Part shown: piece by piece, positions 1 to 7,876 of the stretch
How the letters are laid out: each line of letters begins with the position of its first letter
Position numbering within the stretch: the first letter of the stretch is position 1
NCBI RefSeq assembly: GCF_035645195.1
Contig: NZ_DASQNA010000031.1
Span: 83,842 to 147,841, forward strand
DNA from: Paenibacillus sp.
Lineage (GTDB): Bacteria > Bacillota > Bacilli > Paenibacillales > YIM-B00363
Direction of reading: 5' to 3'
Length of the DNA stretch: 64,000 bases
The notes under the pieces: generated by a model
Databases searched by the model: none
Seen by the model: the letters and a program-made list of their open reading frames with translations, nothing else
What the model was told of the DNA's origin: nothing
Program-made: the position numbers and the translations under genes

Positions 1-585
1 GAGCGGCCGGACGGCGGAGAGGTTGTCTTCAACGGCGTCAATTTGACGAAGAGCTCTTGGTGGGCGCGGTGGGAAGCCAGCAAAGATTGGGCGGTCATCG
101 GGACGGCGGATCAATTGAACGGACGCCGGACGGCGTTCCGCAACGTTGTGACCGGACGGCTGCGGCAGTTCTCGTTCTGGAGGCTGCTTCTCGGCGGCAA
201 GCCGTCGGAGGAGGAGCACATCCGGGCGATGGATCACCTGGAGCAAGTAGGACTGCTGGACAAAGCGTTCCAACCCGTCGAGAAATTGAGCGGCGGCGAG
301 AAACAGCGCGTGTTGATTGCGAGAGCGCTTTCGCAAGGAGCGAAGCTGATCGTTGCCGACGATCCGGTGTCTAGCCTAGATCCGCACTCGGCGGAACGCA
401 TGATGGAGAGCTTCAAGGAGCTGTATCGGCGCGAGACGGTTACGGTCGTCTGCGCGCTGCAAAATATCGAAATGGCCGAAAAATACGCCTCGCGCATCGT
501 CGGCATCGTCGACGGGCGCGTCGAGTTCGACATTCGGGCTCGCCGCCTGACGGCTGCGGAGCGCAACAAGCTGCTGTCTCGTTAG
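1..585 (+). CDS. PhnC-like phosphonate-type ABC transporter ATP-binding protein, 5' truncated by window
   Basis: The reading frame is open from base 1, so the start and the Walker A loop lie upstream of the window. The visible 194 residues resemble the C-terminal two thirds of PhnC, the ATPase of phosphonate/phosphite importers. The stretch RNVVTGRL is typical of PhnC, and LSGGEKQRV is the ABC signature. Walker B reads LIVADDP, so the usual catalytic Glu is Asp. The H-loop, normally LHQ in PhnC, reads ALQN, so the switch His is replaced by Gln. The Q-loop region (GTADQLNG) is also off consensus. It may be a poorly active or non-hydrolysing paralogue. No permease or binding protein is visible. 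A rho-independent terminator follows directly. Confidence 0.72.
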   Translation, partial: ERPDGGEVVFNGVNLTKSSWWARWEASKDWAVIGTADQLNGRRTAFRNVVTGRLRQFSFWRLLLGGKPSEEEHIRAMDHLEQVGLLDKAFQPVEKLSGGEKQRVLIARALSQGAKLIVADDPVSSLDPHSAERMMESFKELYRRETVTVVCALQNIEMAEKYASRIVGIVDGRVEFDIRARRLTAAERNKLLSR

Positions 586-600
586 GACGCAGCGACAATA

Positions 601-631
601 AGCTCGCCAAGACTTCTTGGCGGGCTTTTCT
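601..631 (+). terminator. Rho-independent terminator of the PhnC-like gene
   Basis: An 11-bp near-perfect stem (601-611 with 616-626, loop ACTT) is followed by TTTTCT. It begins 15 bases after the stop codon. Confidence 0.8.
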
Positions 632-657
632 ATTGCTGCAAAAGAGAAACAATAAGA

Positions 658-700
658 GAAACGAAAAGAAATGCGTTGACAGAAGAGAAAACGATAAAAT
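658..700 (+). promoter_or_regulatory. Candidate DeoR operator (shared with 2791-2813)
   Basis: GAAACGAAAAG (658-668) and AAACGATAAAAT (689-700) flank and overlap the sigma-A promoter of the Gfo/Idh gene. The same two words, GAAACGAAAG and AAACGATAAAAT, recur downstream of the promoter of the alcohol dehydrogenase operon. A-rich AAACGA words are common in DeoR-family operators. The assignment to the adjacent DeoR repressor is an inference. Confidence 0.5.
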
Positions 701-705
701 ACAAT
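676..705 (+). promoter_or_regulatory. Sigma-A promoter of the Gfo/Idh gene at 746
   Basis: TTGACA (676-681), an 18-base spacer and TACAAT (700-705) place transcription start about 33 bases before the ATG. Confidence 0.72.
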
Positions 706-745
706 ATTAAGTGACAATAAATGATATGATAAAGGATGATTCGGG

Positions 746-1768
746 ATGACGGGGAAAACGACGTTGGGCGTTTGCATTATCGGAGCGGGCAGAGCCGGCA
801 TGATCCACGCGGTCAATTTTCGGAAAAGCGTACCGTACGCGCGGCTCGTCGCCGTCGCCGATCCGAATATGGAAGCGGCGGCGCGGGCTGCGGCCGAGCT
901 GGAGATCGACCGCTACTACACGGATTATCGCGACGCGCTGGAGGATGCGGCGGTCGACGCCGTCGTCGTCGTCACGCCGACCGCTTTCCACCGCGAAATC
1001 GTCGTCGCCGCGGCGGCGGCCGGCAAGCACGTGCTGTGCGAAAAGCCGATGGCGATGAACGAGCGGGAGTGCGACGACATGATCGAAGCGTGCGAGAAGG
1101 CGGGCGTGCAGTTGCAAATCGCGTTTATGCGCCGGTTCGACGAAAGCTTCCAGGAAGCGAAGCGGCAAATCGAAGCAGGCGCGATCGGCGACGTCGTTAT
1201 GGTGAAGTCGCTCACCCGCGGACCGAGCACGCCGCAGCCGTGGATGTACGATTTGAAGAAGAGCAACGGTCCGCTCGCCGAGGTGAACAGCCACGACATC
1301 GACACGCTGCGGTGGTTCGCCGGCGCGGACATCGCCGAGGTGTTCGCCGTCGGCGGCAACTTCCGCTGCCCGGACATCCGCGCCGAATTTCCCGATTTCT
1401 ACGACAACGTTTCGCTGAACGCGAAGTTCGTCGACGGGAAATTGGGGAGCATCGACGGCGCGATGGGCGTCCAGTACGGATACGACAGCCGCGTGGAGAT
1501 TTTGGGGACGGAGGGCGTCATTTACCTCGGTCAGACGCATGAGCGCACGATCGTCACGGCCGGGAAAGGGAAGGAGCTGCGCCGCCCGTTCATGAACAGC
1601 TGGCGCTCCTTATATAAGGAAGCGTATCTTGCGGAGGATACGGATTTCATCGCCTCGATCCGGGAGGGGCGGCCGCCGCGCGTAACCGGCTATGACGGCA
1701 AAATGGCGGTGAAAGTCGTCGAAGCGGGCAACGCGTCGCTTCGGCTCGGCGCCGTCGTTAAACTGTAA
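746..1768 (+). CDS. Gfo/Idh/MocA family NAD(P)-dependent sugar/inositol dehydrogenase
   Basis: A 340-residue cytoplasmic oxidoreductase of full family length. The N-terminal Rossmann fold shows the dinucleotide motif GAGRAG (about residues 11-16). The family motif CEKPMAMNE follows near residue 97. The C-terminal alpha/beta substrate domain contains HDIDTLRW, the expected D-x-x-x-H-type catalytic region. The overall pattern resembles myo-inositol 2-dehydrogenases, but specificity cannot be read. It is a single-gene unit with its own sigma-A promoter, convergent with the DeoR repressor gene. Two sequence words in its promoter are shared with the promoter of the 2836 operon, so both are probably co-regulated. 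Probable role: oxidation of a free sugar or polyol entering the neighbouring pathway. Confidence 0.85.
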   Translation: MTGKTTLGVCIIGAGRAGMIHAVNFRKSVPYARLVAVADPNMEAAARAAAELEIDRYYTDYRDALEDAAVDAVVVVTPTAFHREIVVAAAAAGKHVLCEKPMAMNERECDDMIEACEKAGVQLQIAFMRRFDESFQEAKRQIEAGAIGDVVMVKSLTRGPSTPQPWMYDLKKSNGPLAEVNSHDIDTLRWFAGADIAEVFAVGGNFRCPDIRAEFPDFYDNVSLNAKFVDGKLGSIDGAMGVQYGYDSRVEILGTEGVIYLGQTHERTIVTAGKGKELRRPFMNSWRSLYKEAYLAEDTDFIASIREGRPPRVTGYDGKMAVKVVEAGNASLRLGAVVKL

Positions 1769-1776
1769 CGGCAAAA

Positions 1777-1817
1777 AGGCCCGGAGCCGGCGATACGCCG
1801 CCGAGCTCCGAGCCTTG
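1777..1817. terminator. Bidirectional terminator between convergent genes
   Basis: AAAAAGGCCCGGAGC pairs with GAGCTCCGAGCCTT across a GC-rich inner hairpin. It lies between the stop codons of the Gfo/Idh and DeoR genes and has A and T tracts on its two sides. Confidence 0.6.
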
Positions 1818-1840
1818 TATTACGGTTAACCGTCTAACGC

Positions 1841-2638
1841 TTACCTGCCTGCGACATGCACTTCGATGCCGTGCTCGGCCAGCTCCTCGAGCGACCGTTC
1901 GTCCACGCCGTCGTCCGTGATCAACGCGTCGATTTCGTGGGGCCGCACGAATTGGACGAAGGAGTTTTTCCCGATCTTGCCGCTGTCGCACAGGACGATC
2001 ACCTGCGTGGCGACCTTCACCATAATTTTCTTGATTTCCGCCTGATTGATATCGGGGGTCGTGCCCCCTTTCTCGACGCTGAACGCGTTCGTGCCGAGGA
2101 ACACTTTGTCGACGTTCAGCTCCGACAGGAGACCCGCCGCGAACGGACCGATCGTGCAGTGGAATTTCTTGCGCAGCATGCCGCCGATGACGACGACGTT
2201 GACGCCTTCGAACGCTTCGAGGCAAAGGGCGATTTCGATGTCGTTGACGATCGCGGTGACGTTGCGCTTATCGCGGAGCAGCTTCGCGAGCTCCATCGTC
2301 GTCGTGCCCGTATCCAAAATGATAATATCGCCGTCCTCGATCATGGAAGCGGCTTTGGCGGCGATGCGGCGCTTTTCGGAGAGCCGCTCCACGTTGCGCG
2401 CTTGATTGTCCGGCTCGAAGCCCATTTTGACGAAGTCGCTCGGAATGGCCCCGCCGTGGGTGCGCTTCAGCAGCCCCGCCGCCTCGAGATCGCGCAGATC
2501 TCCGCGGATCGTTGCCGGGGACACTTTGAAATATTCGATTAAGTCCGGGACGAGCACTTTCTTTTTCTCATTGACCAAACGGACGATTTCCGCTCGCCGC
2601 TCCTCGGCGAACAACACTTCGGTAGGCTTGTCGCTCAT
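1841..2638 (-). CDS. DeoR family transcriptional regulator (first of two paralogues)
   Basis: A 265-residue regulator. The N-terminal DeoR helix-turn-helix (about residues 10-65) includes the family signature around VSPATIRGDLRDLEAAG and the following RTHGGAI. The C-terminal DeoRC sensor domain has the sugar-phosphate-binding motif DTGTTTMELA. The ATG at 2638 has an AAAGGGAG ribosome site. It is divergent from the alcohol dehydrogenase operon and convergent with the Gfo/Idh gene, the normal arrangement for a local repressor released by a sugar phosphate. It is clearly paralogous to the regulator at 5426 (shared LFAEER start, RTHGGAI and a GxEPDNxA segment), so the locus carries two related sensors. 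Confidence 0.92.
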   Translation of the reverse strand: MSDKPTEVLFAEERRAEIVRLVNEKKKVLVPDLIEYFKVSPATIRGDLRDLEAAGLLKRTHGGAIPSDFVKMGFEPDNQARNVERLSEKRRIAAKAASMIEDGDIIILDTGTTTMELAKLLRDKRNVTAIVNDIEIALCLEAFEGVNVVVIGGMLRKKFHCTIGPFAAGLLSELNVDKVFLGTNAFSVEKGGTTPDINQAEIKKIMVKVATQVIVLCDSGKIGKNSFVQFVRPHEIDALITDDGVDERSLEELAEHGIEVHVAGR

Positions 2639-2682
2639 GGGAAGGCTCCCTTTCGTTCTAGCAATCGTTACAAACTTCCGTA

Positions 2683-2712
2683 ATTATATCATTTGGTGTC
2701 GTTTTTAAACAA
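2683..2712 (-). promoter_or_regulatory. Promoter of the DeoR gene at 2638
   Basis: Read on the minus strand, TTGTTT (2707-2712), an 18-base spacer and a perfect TATAAT (2683-2688). It lies back to back with the promoter of the 2836 operon, so one bound regulator could control both. Confidence 0.6.
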
Positions 2713-2748
2713 TAGATAAGACAAACGCCAATGAAATGCAAAATTCGA

Positions 2749-2777
2749 TTGACAGATATCGAGTGTTGTCATATGAT
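2749..2777 (+). promoter_or_regulatory. Sigma-A promoter of the nine-gene sugar operon
   Basis: TTGACA (2749-2754), a 17-base spacer and TATGAT (2772-2777). The predicted start falls near 2784, immediately before the operator-like words at 2791-2813. Confidence 0.75.
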
Positions 2778-2790
2778 CTCAATATAATAC

Positions 2791-2813
2791 GAAACGAAAG
2801 TAAACGATAAAAT
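2791..2813 (+). promoter_or_regulatory. Candidate DeoR operator in the operon leader
   Basis: GAAACGAAAG (2791-2800) and AAACGATAAAAT (2802-2813) sit just downstream of the predicted transcription start, where a bound repressor would block elongation. Both words recur at 658-700. Confidence 0.5.
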
Positions 2814-2835
2814 TAGAGATTTCGGTTAGGACGTG

Positions 2836-3882
2836 ATGAACATGAAAGCGGCTCGAATGTACGGCGTAAACGACGTGCGCGTCGTCGAAGTTCCGAAACC
2901 GGGAATAATGAAGAACGAAATTTTGCTCAAAGTGAAAAGCGTCGGCATTTGCGGAACCGATTTGCGGATGATCCGCAACGGGTTCCCAGGCATCGGGGAG
3001 ACGACCCCGCGCACGCTCGGGCACGAAATTAGCGGCATCGTCGAGGAAGTCGGGAGCGGCGTGACCGGTTACCGCGTCGGAGATCGGGTGGCGCTCGCGC
3101 CGAACATGGGCTGCGGCATTTGCGACGAGTGCGTGAAAAGCGACTATCACTTGTGCGCGAACTATACCGCGGTCGGGGTGCAGCTGGACGGCGGCTTCGC
3201 GGAATACGTCGTCATCCCGGAGACGGCGGTGCGGTTCGGCAATTTGGCTCCAATTCCGGAACATGTCTCGTTCGAAGCCGCGGCATTGGTGGAACCGCTG
3301 TCATGCGTGTACAACGGCATCCTTCAATGTCCGATTCGACTCGGCGACGACGTGCTGATCATCGGCGCAGGCCCGATCGGCATCATGTACGCCCAGCTGG
3401 CGAAACGTTCCGGAGCGTCACGCGTGTTCGTGACGAATCGGTCGCCGCAACGCCTAAGTTTGTGCAACGAGATCGATCCCGAGCTCATTACGATCGAGCA
3501 TGAGCACCTGAAGGAGGAGATCCTCGAGCGGACGAACGGTCGAGGCGTCGACATATGCGTCACGGCGAACGCTTCGCCCGAGGCGCAGCAGCTGGCGGTG
3601 GAGCTGACGGGGATGCACGGCCGGATTAATTTCTTCGGCGGGCTGCCGAAGGCGAGGGAGAACGTCGCGATCAACACGAACGTTATCCATTACAAGCAGA
3701 TCGTCGCGACCGGTTCGACGAAAGCGAACAACCATCATTTCCGCAAAACGCTTCGCTTCATCGCGACCGGCATCGTGGACGCGGAGCGGCTCGTTTCGGC
3801 GAAATTCCCGATCGAACGGATGGACGAAGCGCTGGCGTACGCGATGAGCTCGCAAGGCATCAAAACGCTGATCACTTTTTAA
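2836..3882 (+). CDS. Zinc-containing MDR alcohol/polyol dehydrogenase
   Basis: About 348 residues, a classical medium-chain dehydrogenase of the sorbitol/threonine dehydrogenase type. Catalytic zinc ligands are visible as GICGTD and TLGHE. A structural-zinc cysteine cluster follows in GCGICDECVKSDYHLC. The Rossmann motif is GAGPIG. It would oxidise a secondary alcohol of a polyol or sugar with NAD(P). The start is ambiguous among GTG 2833, ATG 2836 and ATG 2842, all in frame; AGGA at 2828-2831 best serves 2836 or 2842. It is the first gene of the operon, with the FGGY kinase 18 bases downstream, so oxidation followed by phosphorylation is plausible. Confidence 0.88.
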   Translation: MNMKAARMYGVNDVRVVEVPKPGIMKNEILLKVKSVGICGTDLRMIRNGFPGIGETTPRTLGHEISGIVEEVGSGVTGYRVGDRVALAPNMGCGICDECVKSDYHLCANYTAVGVQLDGGFAEYVVIPETAVRFGNLAPIPEHVSFEAAALVEPLSCVYNGILQCPIRLGDDVLIIGAGPIGIMYAQLAKRSGASRVFVTNRSPQRLSLCNEIDPELITIEHEHLKEEILERTNGRGVDICVTANASPEAQQLAVELTGMHGRINFFGGLPKARENVAINTNVIHYKQIVATGSTKANNHHFRKTLRFIATGIVDAERLVSAKFPIERMDEALAYAMSSQGIKTLITF

Positions 3883-3900
3883 CGCGGAGGCCGACATTCG

Positions 3901-5412
3901 ATGAAATACGTCATTAGCGCCGACATCGGCACGCAAGGAACGAAGACGGCGGTCGTCGGCGAAGACGGGAGAATCGTTGCAAGCGCGTTCCGGCCGTCGA
4001 ATTTGATTCGCGGGGAAGGCGGCGTCGTCGAGCAGGACCCGGAGGAGATGTTCCGCTCCGTCACGGACGGCATCCGCGAGGCGCTCGAGGCGAGCGGCGT
4101 CCCGCCGGAGTCCGTCGCGGCGATCGGACTGGACGGCCAGATGGCCGGCATTCTCGGCATCGGACGCGACGGGAACGCCGTCACGCATTACGATTCGTGG
4201 CTCGACGTCCGCTGCGAGAAATATATCCCGGCCATGAAGGCTTGGGGCGAAGAAGAGCTGATCCGCATCACCGGCTGCCCGGTCAGTTACGCGCACGGGC
4301 CGAAGAAGCTGTGGTGGAAGCATGAGCGCCCCGAGACGTATCGGGACATCGCCAAATTCGTCGTCCCGAGCGCGTACGTCGCCGGCCGTCTGGCTGGCCT
4401 CGGCGCGGATCAAGCGTTCATCGACTATACGCATCTGCACTTCTCCGGCTTCGCCGACGTCGAGAGGATGAAATGGTCGCAGACGCTGCTGGACGCCTTC
4501 GGCATCGACCGGGAGAAAATGCCGAACATCGTGAAGCCGTGGGACGTCGTCGGCGAGCTGACGAAGCGGTGGGCCGACGAGACCGGCCTTCCTGCCGGCG
4601 TGAGAATCGTCGCCGGCTGCGGCGACACCGCGGCGGCGACGTTCGGCGCGGGGCTCGTACGGCCGGGTCAATGGCTCGACATCGCGGGTACCGCGTCGGT
4701 GCTGACGTGCGTCGTGGATCGGTACCGCCCCGACGCCGAGACGAAGACGCTGCTCTACGCGCGCTCCGTCGTGCCCGGCTTGTGGGCGCCGCTCGCGTAC
4801 ATCAGCGGAGGCGGCGAATGCCTCGCCTGGTTCCGCAAGCTCGTGTCTCCGGACGCGGGGCCGGGGCATTCGTTCGACGAGCTGAACGCTTTGGCGGAGT
4901 CGGCGCCGCCGGGCAGCGACGGGCTGCTGTTCGTGCCGCATTTCGGCGGGCGGACGTGTCCGAACAACACCGATCTGCGCGGCAGCTGGATCGGGCTCAA
5001 TTGGTCGCACGGGAAGGCAGCGATGTACCGGGCGATCCAAGAATCGATCGCGTACGAGTACAAGATGTACTTGGGTACGCTCGAGAAGCTCGTCGGCGGC
5101 ATCGATTACGAGCAGGGCACCGTCGTCGGCGGCGGGGCGAGCGGCCATGTGTTCAACCAGATCAAATGCGACGTGCTCGGCCTTCCGCTGCGCACGATGA
5201 GCCGGCAGGATTCGGCGCTCGTCGCGAACGCGGTCGTCGCCGGCTACGGCGTCGGGCTGTTCCCCGACCTTGCGGGGACCGTTACGTCCTTCGTTTCGTT
5301 CGGCGCCGCATATCGGCCCGACCCGGACCGGCACGCGAAGTATGAAGCGTACGCCCGCACGTACCGCAAAGCGGTCGACGCGCTGATCGACCTGTACGGC
5401 AGTTTGAAGTAA
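3901..5412 (+). CDS. FGGY family carbohydrate kinase (xylulokinase-like)
   Basis: 503 residues, full length for FGGY kinases. The N-terminal phosphate-binding motif is DIGTQGTKTAVV (residues about 8-19). The xylulokinase-type substrate loop reads DGQMAG. The second domain carries the conserved catalytic AGCGDTAAATFGAG segment, and the late motif VVGGGASGHVFNQI completes the fold. It phosphorylates a ketose or polyol with ATP; the exact substrate is unknown. It follows the dehydrogenase after 18 bases and precedes the second DeoR gene by 13, consistent with one transcript. Xylulose, fuculose or a tetrulose are all possible; fucose isomerase in the same operon makes a ketose substrate likely. 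Confidence 0.88.
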   Translation: MKYVISADIGTQGTKTAVVGEDGRIVASAFRPSNLIRGEGGVVEQDPEEMFRSVTDGIREALEASGVPPESVAAIGLDGQMAGILGIGRDGNAVTHYDSWLDVRCEKYIPAMKAWGEEELIRITGCPVSYAHGPKKLWWKHERPETYRDIAKFVVPSAYVAGRLAGLGADQAFIDYTHLHFSGFADVERMKWSQTLLDAFGIDREKMPNIVKPWDVVGELTKRWADETGLPAGVRIVAGCGDTAAATFGAGLVRPGQWLDIAGTASVLTCVVDRYRPDAETKTLLYARSVVPGLWAPLAYISGGGECLAWFRKLVSPDAGPGHSFDELNALAESAPPGSDGLLFVPHFGGRTCPNNTDLRGSWIGLNWSHGKAAMYRAIQESIAYEYKMYLGTLEKLVGGIDYEQGTVVGGGASGHVFNQIKCDVLGLPLRTMSRQDSALVANAVVAGYGVGLFPDLAGTVTSFVSFGAAYRPDPDRHAKYEAYARTYRKAVDALIDLYGSLK

Positions 5413-5425
5413 CGGGGGGACGCCT

Positions 5426-6229
5426 GTGGATCAAGCGGCGAGCGGCTCCTTGTTCGCGGAGGAGCGAAAGAAGCATATCGTCGAAGCGGTGCGCAGCCGC
5501 CGCAAGGTGCTCGTGTCCGAGCTCGTCGAACGGTTCGACGTCTCGCCCGCCACCGTGCGGAACGACCTGCGCGAGCTGGAGCGGCAGGGCGTGCTGCGAC
5601 GGACGCACGGGGGCGCGATCGACGCGGAGCTCGAACCGCCGAAGGCGGGCTACGAGCCGGACAACGCCGCGAAGGTCGCCGTCCGGCTCGCGCAGAAGCG
5701 CGCGATCGCTAGGCAGGCGCTCGCGTTCGTCGAGCCCGGCGACATCATCGCGCTCGATTCGGGCACGACGATGCTGGAGTTCGCCCTCCTGCTCGAGCAC
5801 GCGCGCGACCTTACGGTCGTCGCCTGCGACCTTGCGATCGCGCGATGTCTCGAGCCGTTCGAGGGCGTGAACGTCATCGTCGTCGGCGGCGGCTTGCGGC
5901 GCGGCCACAGCTGCACGACCGGTCCGCTGGCGGTGCAGCTGCTGCAGGAGCTCGGCGTGGATAAACTGTTCCTCGCCACGAACCACCTCAGCCCGGAGAA
6001 GGGCTGCACGACGCCGAACATCGCGCAGGCCGAGGTGAAGAAGGCGATGATCGCGATCGCATCCCGCGTGTACCTGCTTTGCGACAGCGCCAAATTCGGC
6101 ACCAACTCGATGGTGCAATTTTGCCCGGTGTCGGAGCTGGACGCGCTTATTACGGATGCCGAGGCGGACGAGGAAGCGCTGGCGCGGTTCCGCAAGGCGG
6201 GCTGCGAGACGATCGTCGCCGCCGTTTGA
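5426..6229 (+). CDS. DeoR family transcriptional regulator (second paralogue, inside operon)
   Basis: 267 residues with GTG start preceded by AACGGGGGGA. The N-terminal helix-turn-helix carries VSPATVRNDLRELERQG followed by RTHGGAI; the sensor domain has DSGTTMLEFA. It is very similar in layout to the regulator at 1841-2638, including LFAEER near the start and GYEPDN after the helix-turn-helix. Being co-transcribed with the enzymes, it probably gives feedback control. The pair may respond to different phosphorylated intermediates, or one may be a recent duplicate. Confidence 0.92.
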   Translation: MDQAASGSLFAEERKKHIVEAVRSRRKVLVSELVERFDVSPATVRNDLRELERQGVLRRTHGGAIDAELEPPKAGYEPDNAAKVAVRLAQKRAIARQALAFVEPGDIIALDSGTTMLEFALLLEHARDLTVVACDLAIARCLEPFEGVNVIVVGGGLRRGHSCTTGPLAVQLLQELGVDKLFLATNHLSPEKGCTTPNIAQAEVKKAMIAIASRVYLLCDSAKFGTNSMVQFCPVSELDALITDAEADEEALARFRKAGCETIVAAV

Positions 6230-6281
6230 ATCACAATGCACCACGCTGCACGTTATGAAAAGAAGAAAGGGGTTGGATGCC

Positions 6282-7235
6282 GTGCCATACGCGGCGAACG
6301 AGAAGCCGACGTTTTACTTTATCGGGGTGACGACCGGCCAATCGTCCATTATGAAGCTGTTCCCGCTCTGGGCCGAGGCGCTCGGGCTCGGGGACGCGCA
6401 AATCAAAGGGATGGACATCGAAATACATGCCGATCCGGAGAAGTACCGCGAGGCCGTGTCGTTTATCAAGAACGATCCGATGTCGCTCGGGGCGCTCGTC
6501 ACGACGCACAAGATCGATTTGTATCACGCGGCGAAAGATTTGTTCGACGAGCTCGACGAATACGCCGTCATGTTCGAGGAGCTGTCGTCCATTTCGAAGA
6601 AAGACGGCAAGCTGATCGGGGCCGCGAAGGACCCGATCTCGAGCGGCCTCGCGATGGAGGCGTTCATCCCGGAGACGTTCTGGGAGAAGGGCGGCGAAGC
6701 GTTCCTGATGGGCGCCGGCGGCAGCGCGCTCGCGATCAGCTCGTACTTGACGAGGAAAGATCACGGCTCTCGCGTGCCGTCGAAAATCGTTATCAGCAAC
6801 CGAAGTCAGGCGCGGCTCGACTCGGCGGAAAAGCTGCTAAGCCGCATCGACACGCAGGTCCCGTTCGAGTACCGACTGTGCCCGGCGCCGGAGGACAACG
6901 ACAAGGTGCTGCGCGAGCTGCCGCCGCATTCGCTCGTCGTGAACGCGACCGGCCTCGGCAAAGACCGCCCGGGCTCGCCGCTCACCGACGACGCCGTATT
7001 CCCGGCGGGCAGCCTCGTCTGGGAGCTTAACTACCGCGGCGACCTGAAGTTCATGCATCAGGCGAACGCGCAGAAGGAGCGCCAGGCGCTCCACGTCGAG
7101 GACGGCTGGGTGTATTTCCTTCACGGCTGGACGCAGGTTATTCAGGACGTGTTCCGCATCCGCATCGAAGGGCCGACGTTCGACAAGCTGGCGGAGATCG
7201 CGCTGCAGCTCCAGAAGGGGCAAATCCAGCGGTAA
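6282..7235 (+). CDS. Shikimate dehydrogenase (AroE)-like oxidoreductase
   Basis: About 317 residues from a GTG at 6282 with AAGAAAGGGG just upstream; an in-frame ATG at 6255 is possible. The catalytic region VTTHK corresponds to the NVTxPHK lysine motif of AroE, and the partner aspartate appears in AAKDP. GAGGSALAIS is the NADP-binding loop, and NATGLGKDRPGSPL matches the NATxxGM segment. The C-terminal region departs from AroE: ELNYRG replaces the usual DxxYxPxxT. The Lys-Asp dyad is therefore retained while the substrate pocket has diverged. It is probably a dehydrogenase for a polyhydroxy carbonyl in this pathway rather than the biosynthetic enzyme. Confidence 0.72.
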   Translation: MPYAANEKPTFYFIGVTTGQSSIMKLFPLWAEALGLGDAQIKGMDIEIHADPEKYREAVSFIKNDPMSLGALVTTHKIDLYHAAKDLFDELDEYAVMFEELSSISKKDGKLIGAAKDPISSGLAMEAFIPETFWEKGGEAFLMGAGGSALAISSYLTRKDHGSRVPSKIVISNRSQARLDSAEKLLSRIDTQVPFEYRLCPAPEDNDKVLRELPPHSLVVNATGLGKDRPGSPLTDDAVFPAGSLVWELNYRGDLKFMHQANAQKERQALHVEDGWVYFLHGWTQVIQDVFRIRIEGPTFDKLAEIALQLQKGQIQR

Positions 7236-7263
7236 TTTTAACGGAATAAAGGGGGACCGCGCC

Positions 7264-7863
7264 ATGAGCGCAAACCATCAAGCGAATTCGACGCTCGAAG
7301 CGTTGAAGCCGTTCGCGGTGTACTTCAGCCTGAATAACGGTCTGTCGAACACGAAGCCTTCGATTAAACGTCACCTTTCCCAGATGAAAGGCATGTACGC
7401 CGACGACGAAGCATACGAGGCACTGATCAAGGAAGGCAACCCGCTCTTATATGAATTTTACGACCTCGGCGTGCCGGAGGCGCCCGGCAATTTGGCATTC
7501 GGCACGAGCATCGTCTATCCCGGCAAGGTCGGGAACGAGTATTATATGACTAAGGGACATTATCATACGATTTTGGATACGGCCGAAGTGTATTACTGCA
7601 TCGGCGGCCAAGGCCTCATGCTGATGGAAACCCCCGAAGGCGATTGGGACGCGCAGGAGTTTACGCCGGGCAAAGCGGTGTACGTGCCGGGGCGGTACGC
7701 GCACCGCAGCATCAATACCGGAACCGAGCCGCTGATCACCTTCTACGTATTCCGCGCGGACGCGGGCCACGACTACGGATCGATCGAGACGAAAGGGTTC
7801 CGCAACATCGTCGTCGAGCGAGACGGTCGCCCCGAGATCATTGCCAACCCGAAATGGGCGTAA
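7264..7863 (+). CDS. Cupin-type glucose-6-phosphate isomerase
   Basis: 199 residues, the size of the small archaeal-type phosphoglucose isomerases, unrelated in fold to Pgi. The cupin metal motif TKGHYH is followed by an acidic residue in AEVYY. Motif two is YVPGRYAHRSINTG. The C-terminal ADAGHDYGSIETKGF and NPKW closely follow the Pyrococcus/Archaeoglobus enzymes. These metal-dependent enzymes interconvert aldose and ketose 6-phosphates. In an operon with an FGGY kinase and FucI the true substrate may be another sugar phosphate. The gene starts 28 bases after the AroE-like gene with GGGGGA before the ATG. Confidence 0.85.
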   Translation: MSANHQANSTLEALKPFAVYFSLNNGLSNTKPSIKRHLSQMKGMYADDEAYEALIKEGNPLLYEFYDLGVPEAPGNLAFGTSIVYPGKVGNEYYMTKGHYHTILDTAEVYYCIGGQGLMLMETPEGDWDAQEFTPGKAVYVPGRYAHRSINTGTEPLITFYVFRADAGHDYGSIETKGFRNIVVERDGRPEIIANPKWA

Positions 7864-7876
7864 GGGGGCTGCAGCG

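Noticed and set aside
3454..5334. 626-codon open frame antisense to the alcohol dehydrogenase and FGGY kinase genes
   Set aside because: Shadow of high-GC coding sequence; Arg/His/Asp-rich translation with no known motif, and both plus-strand genes are clearly real.
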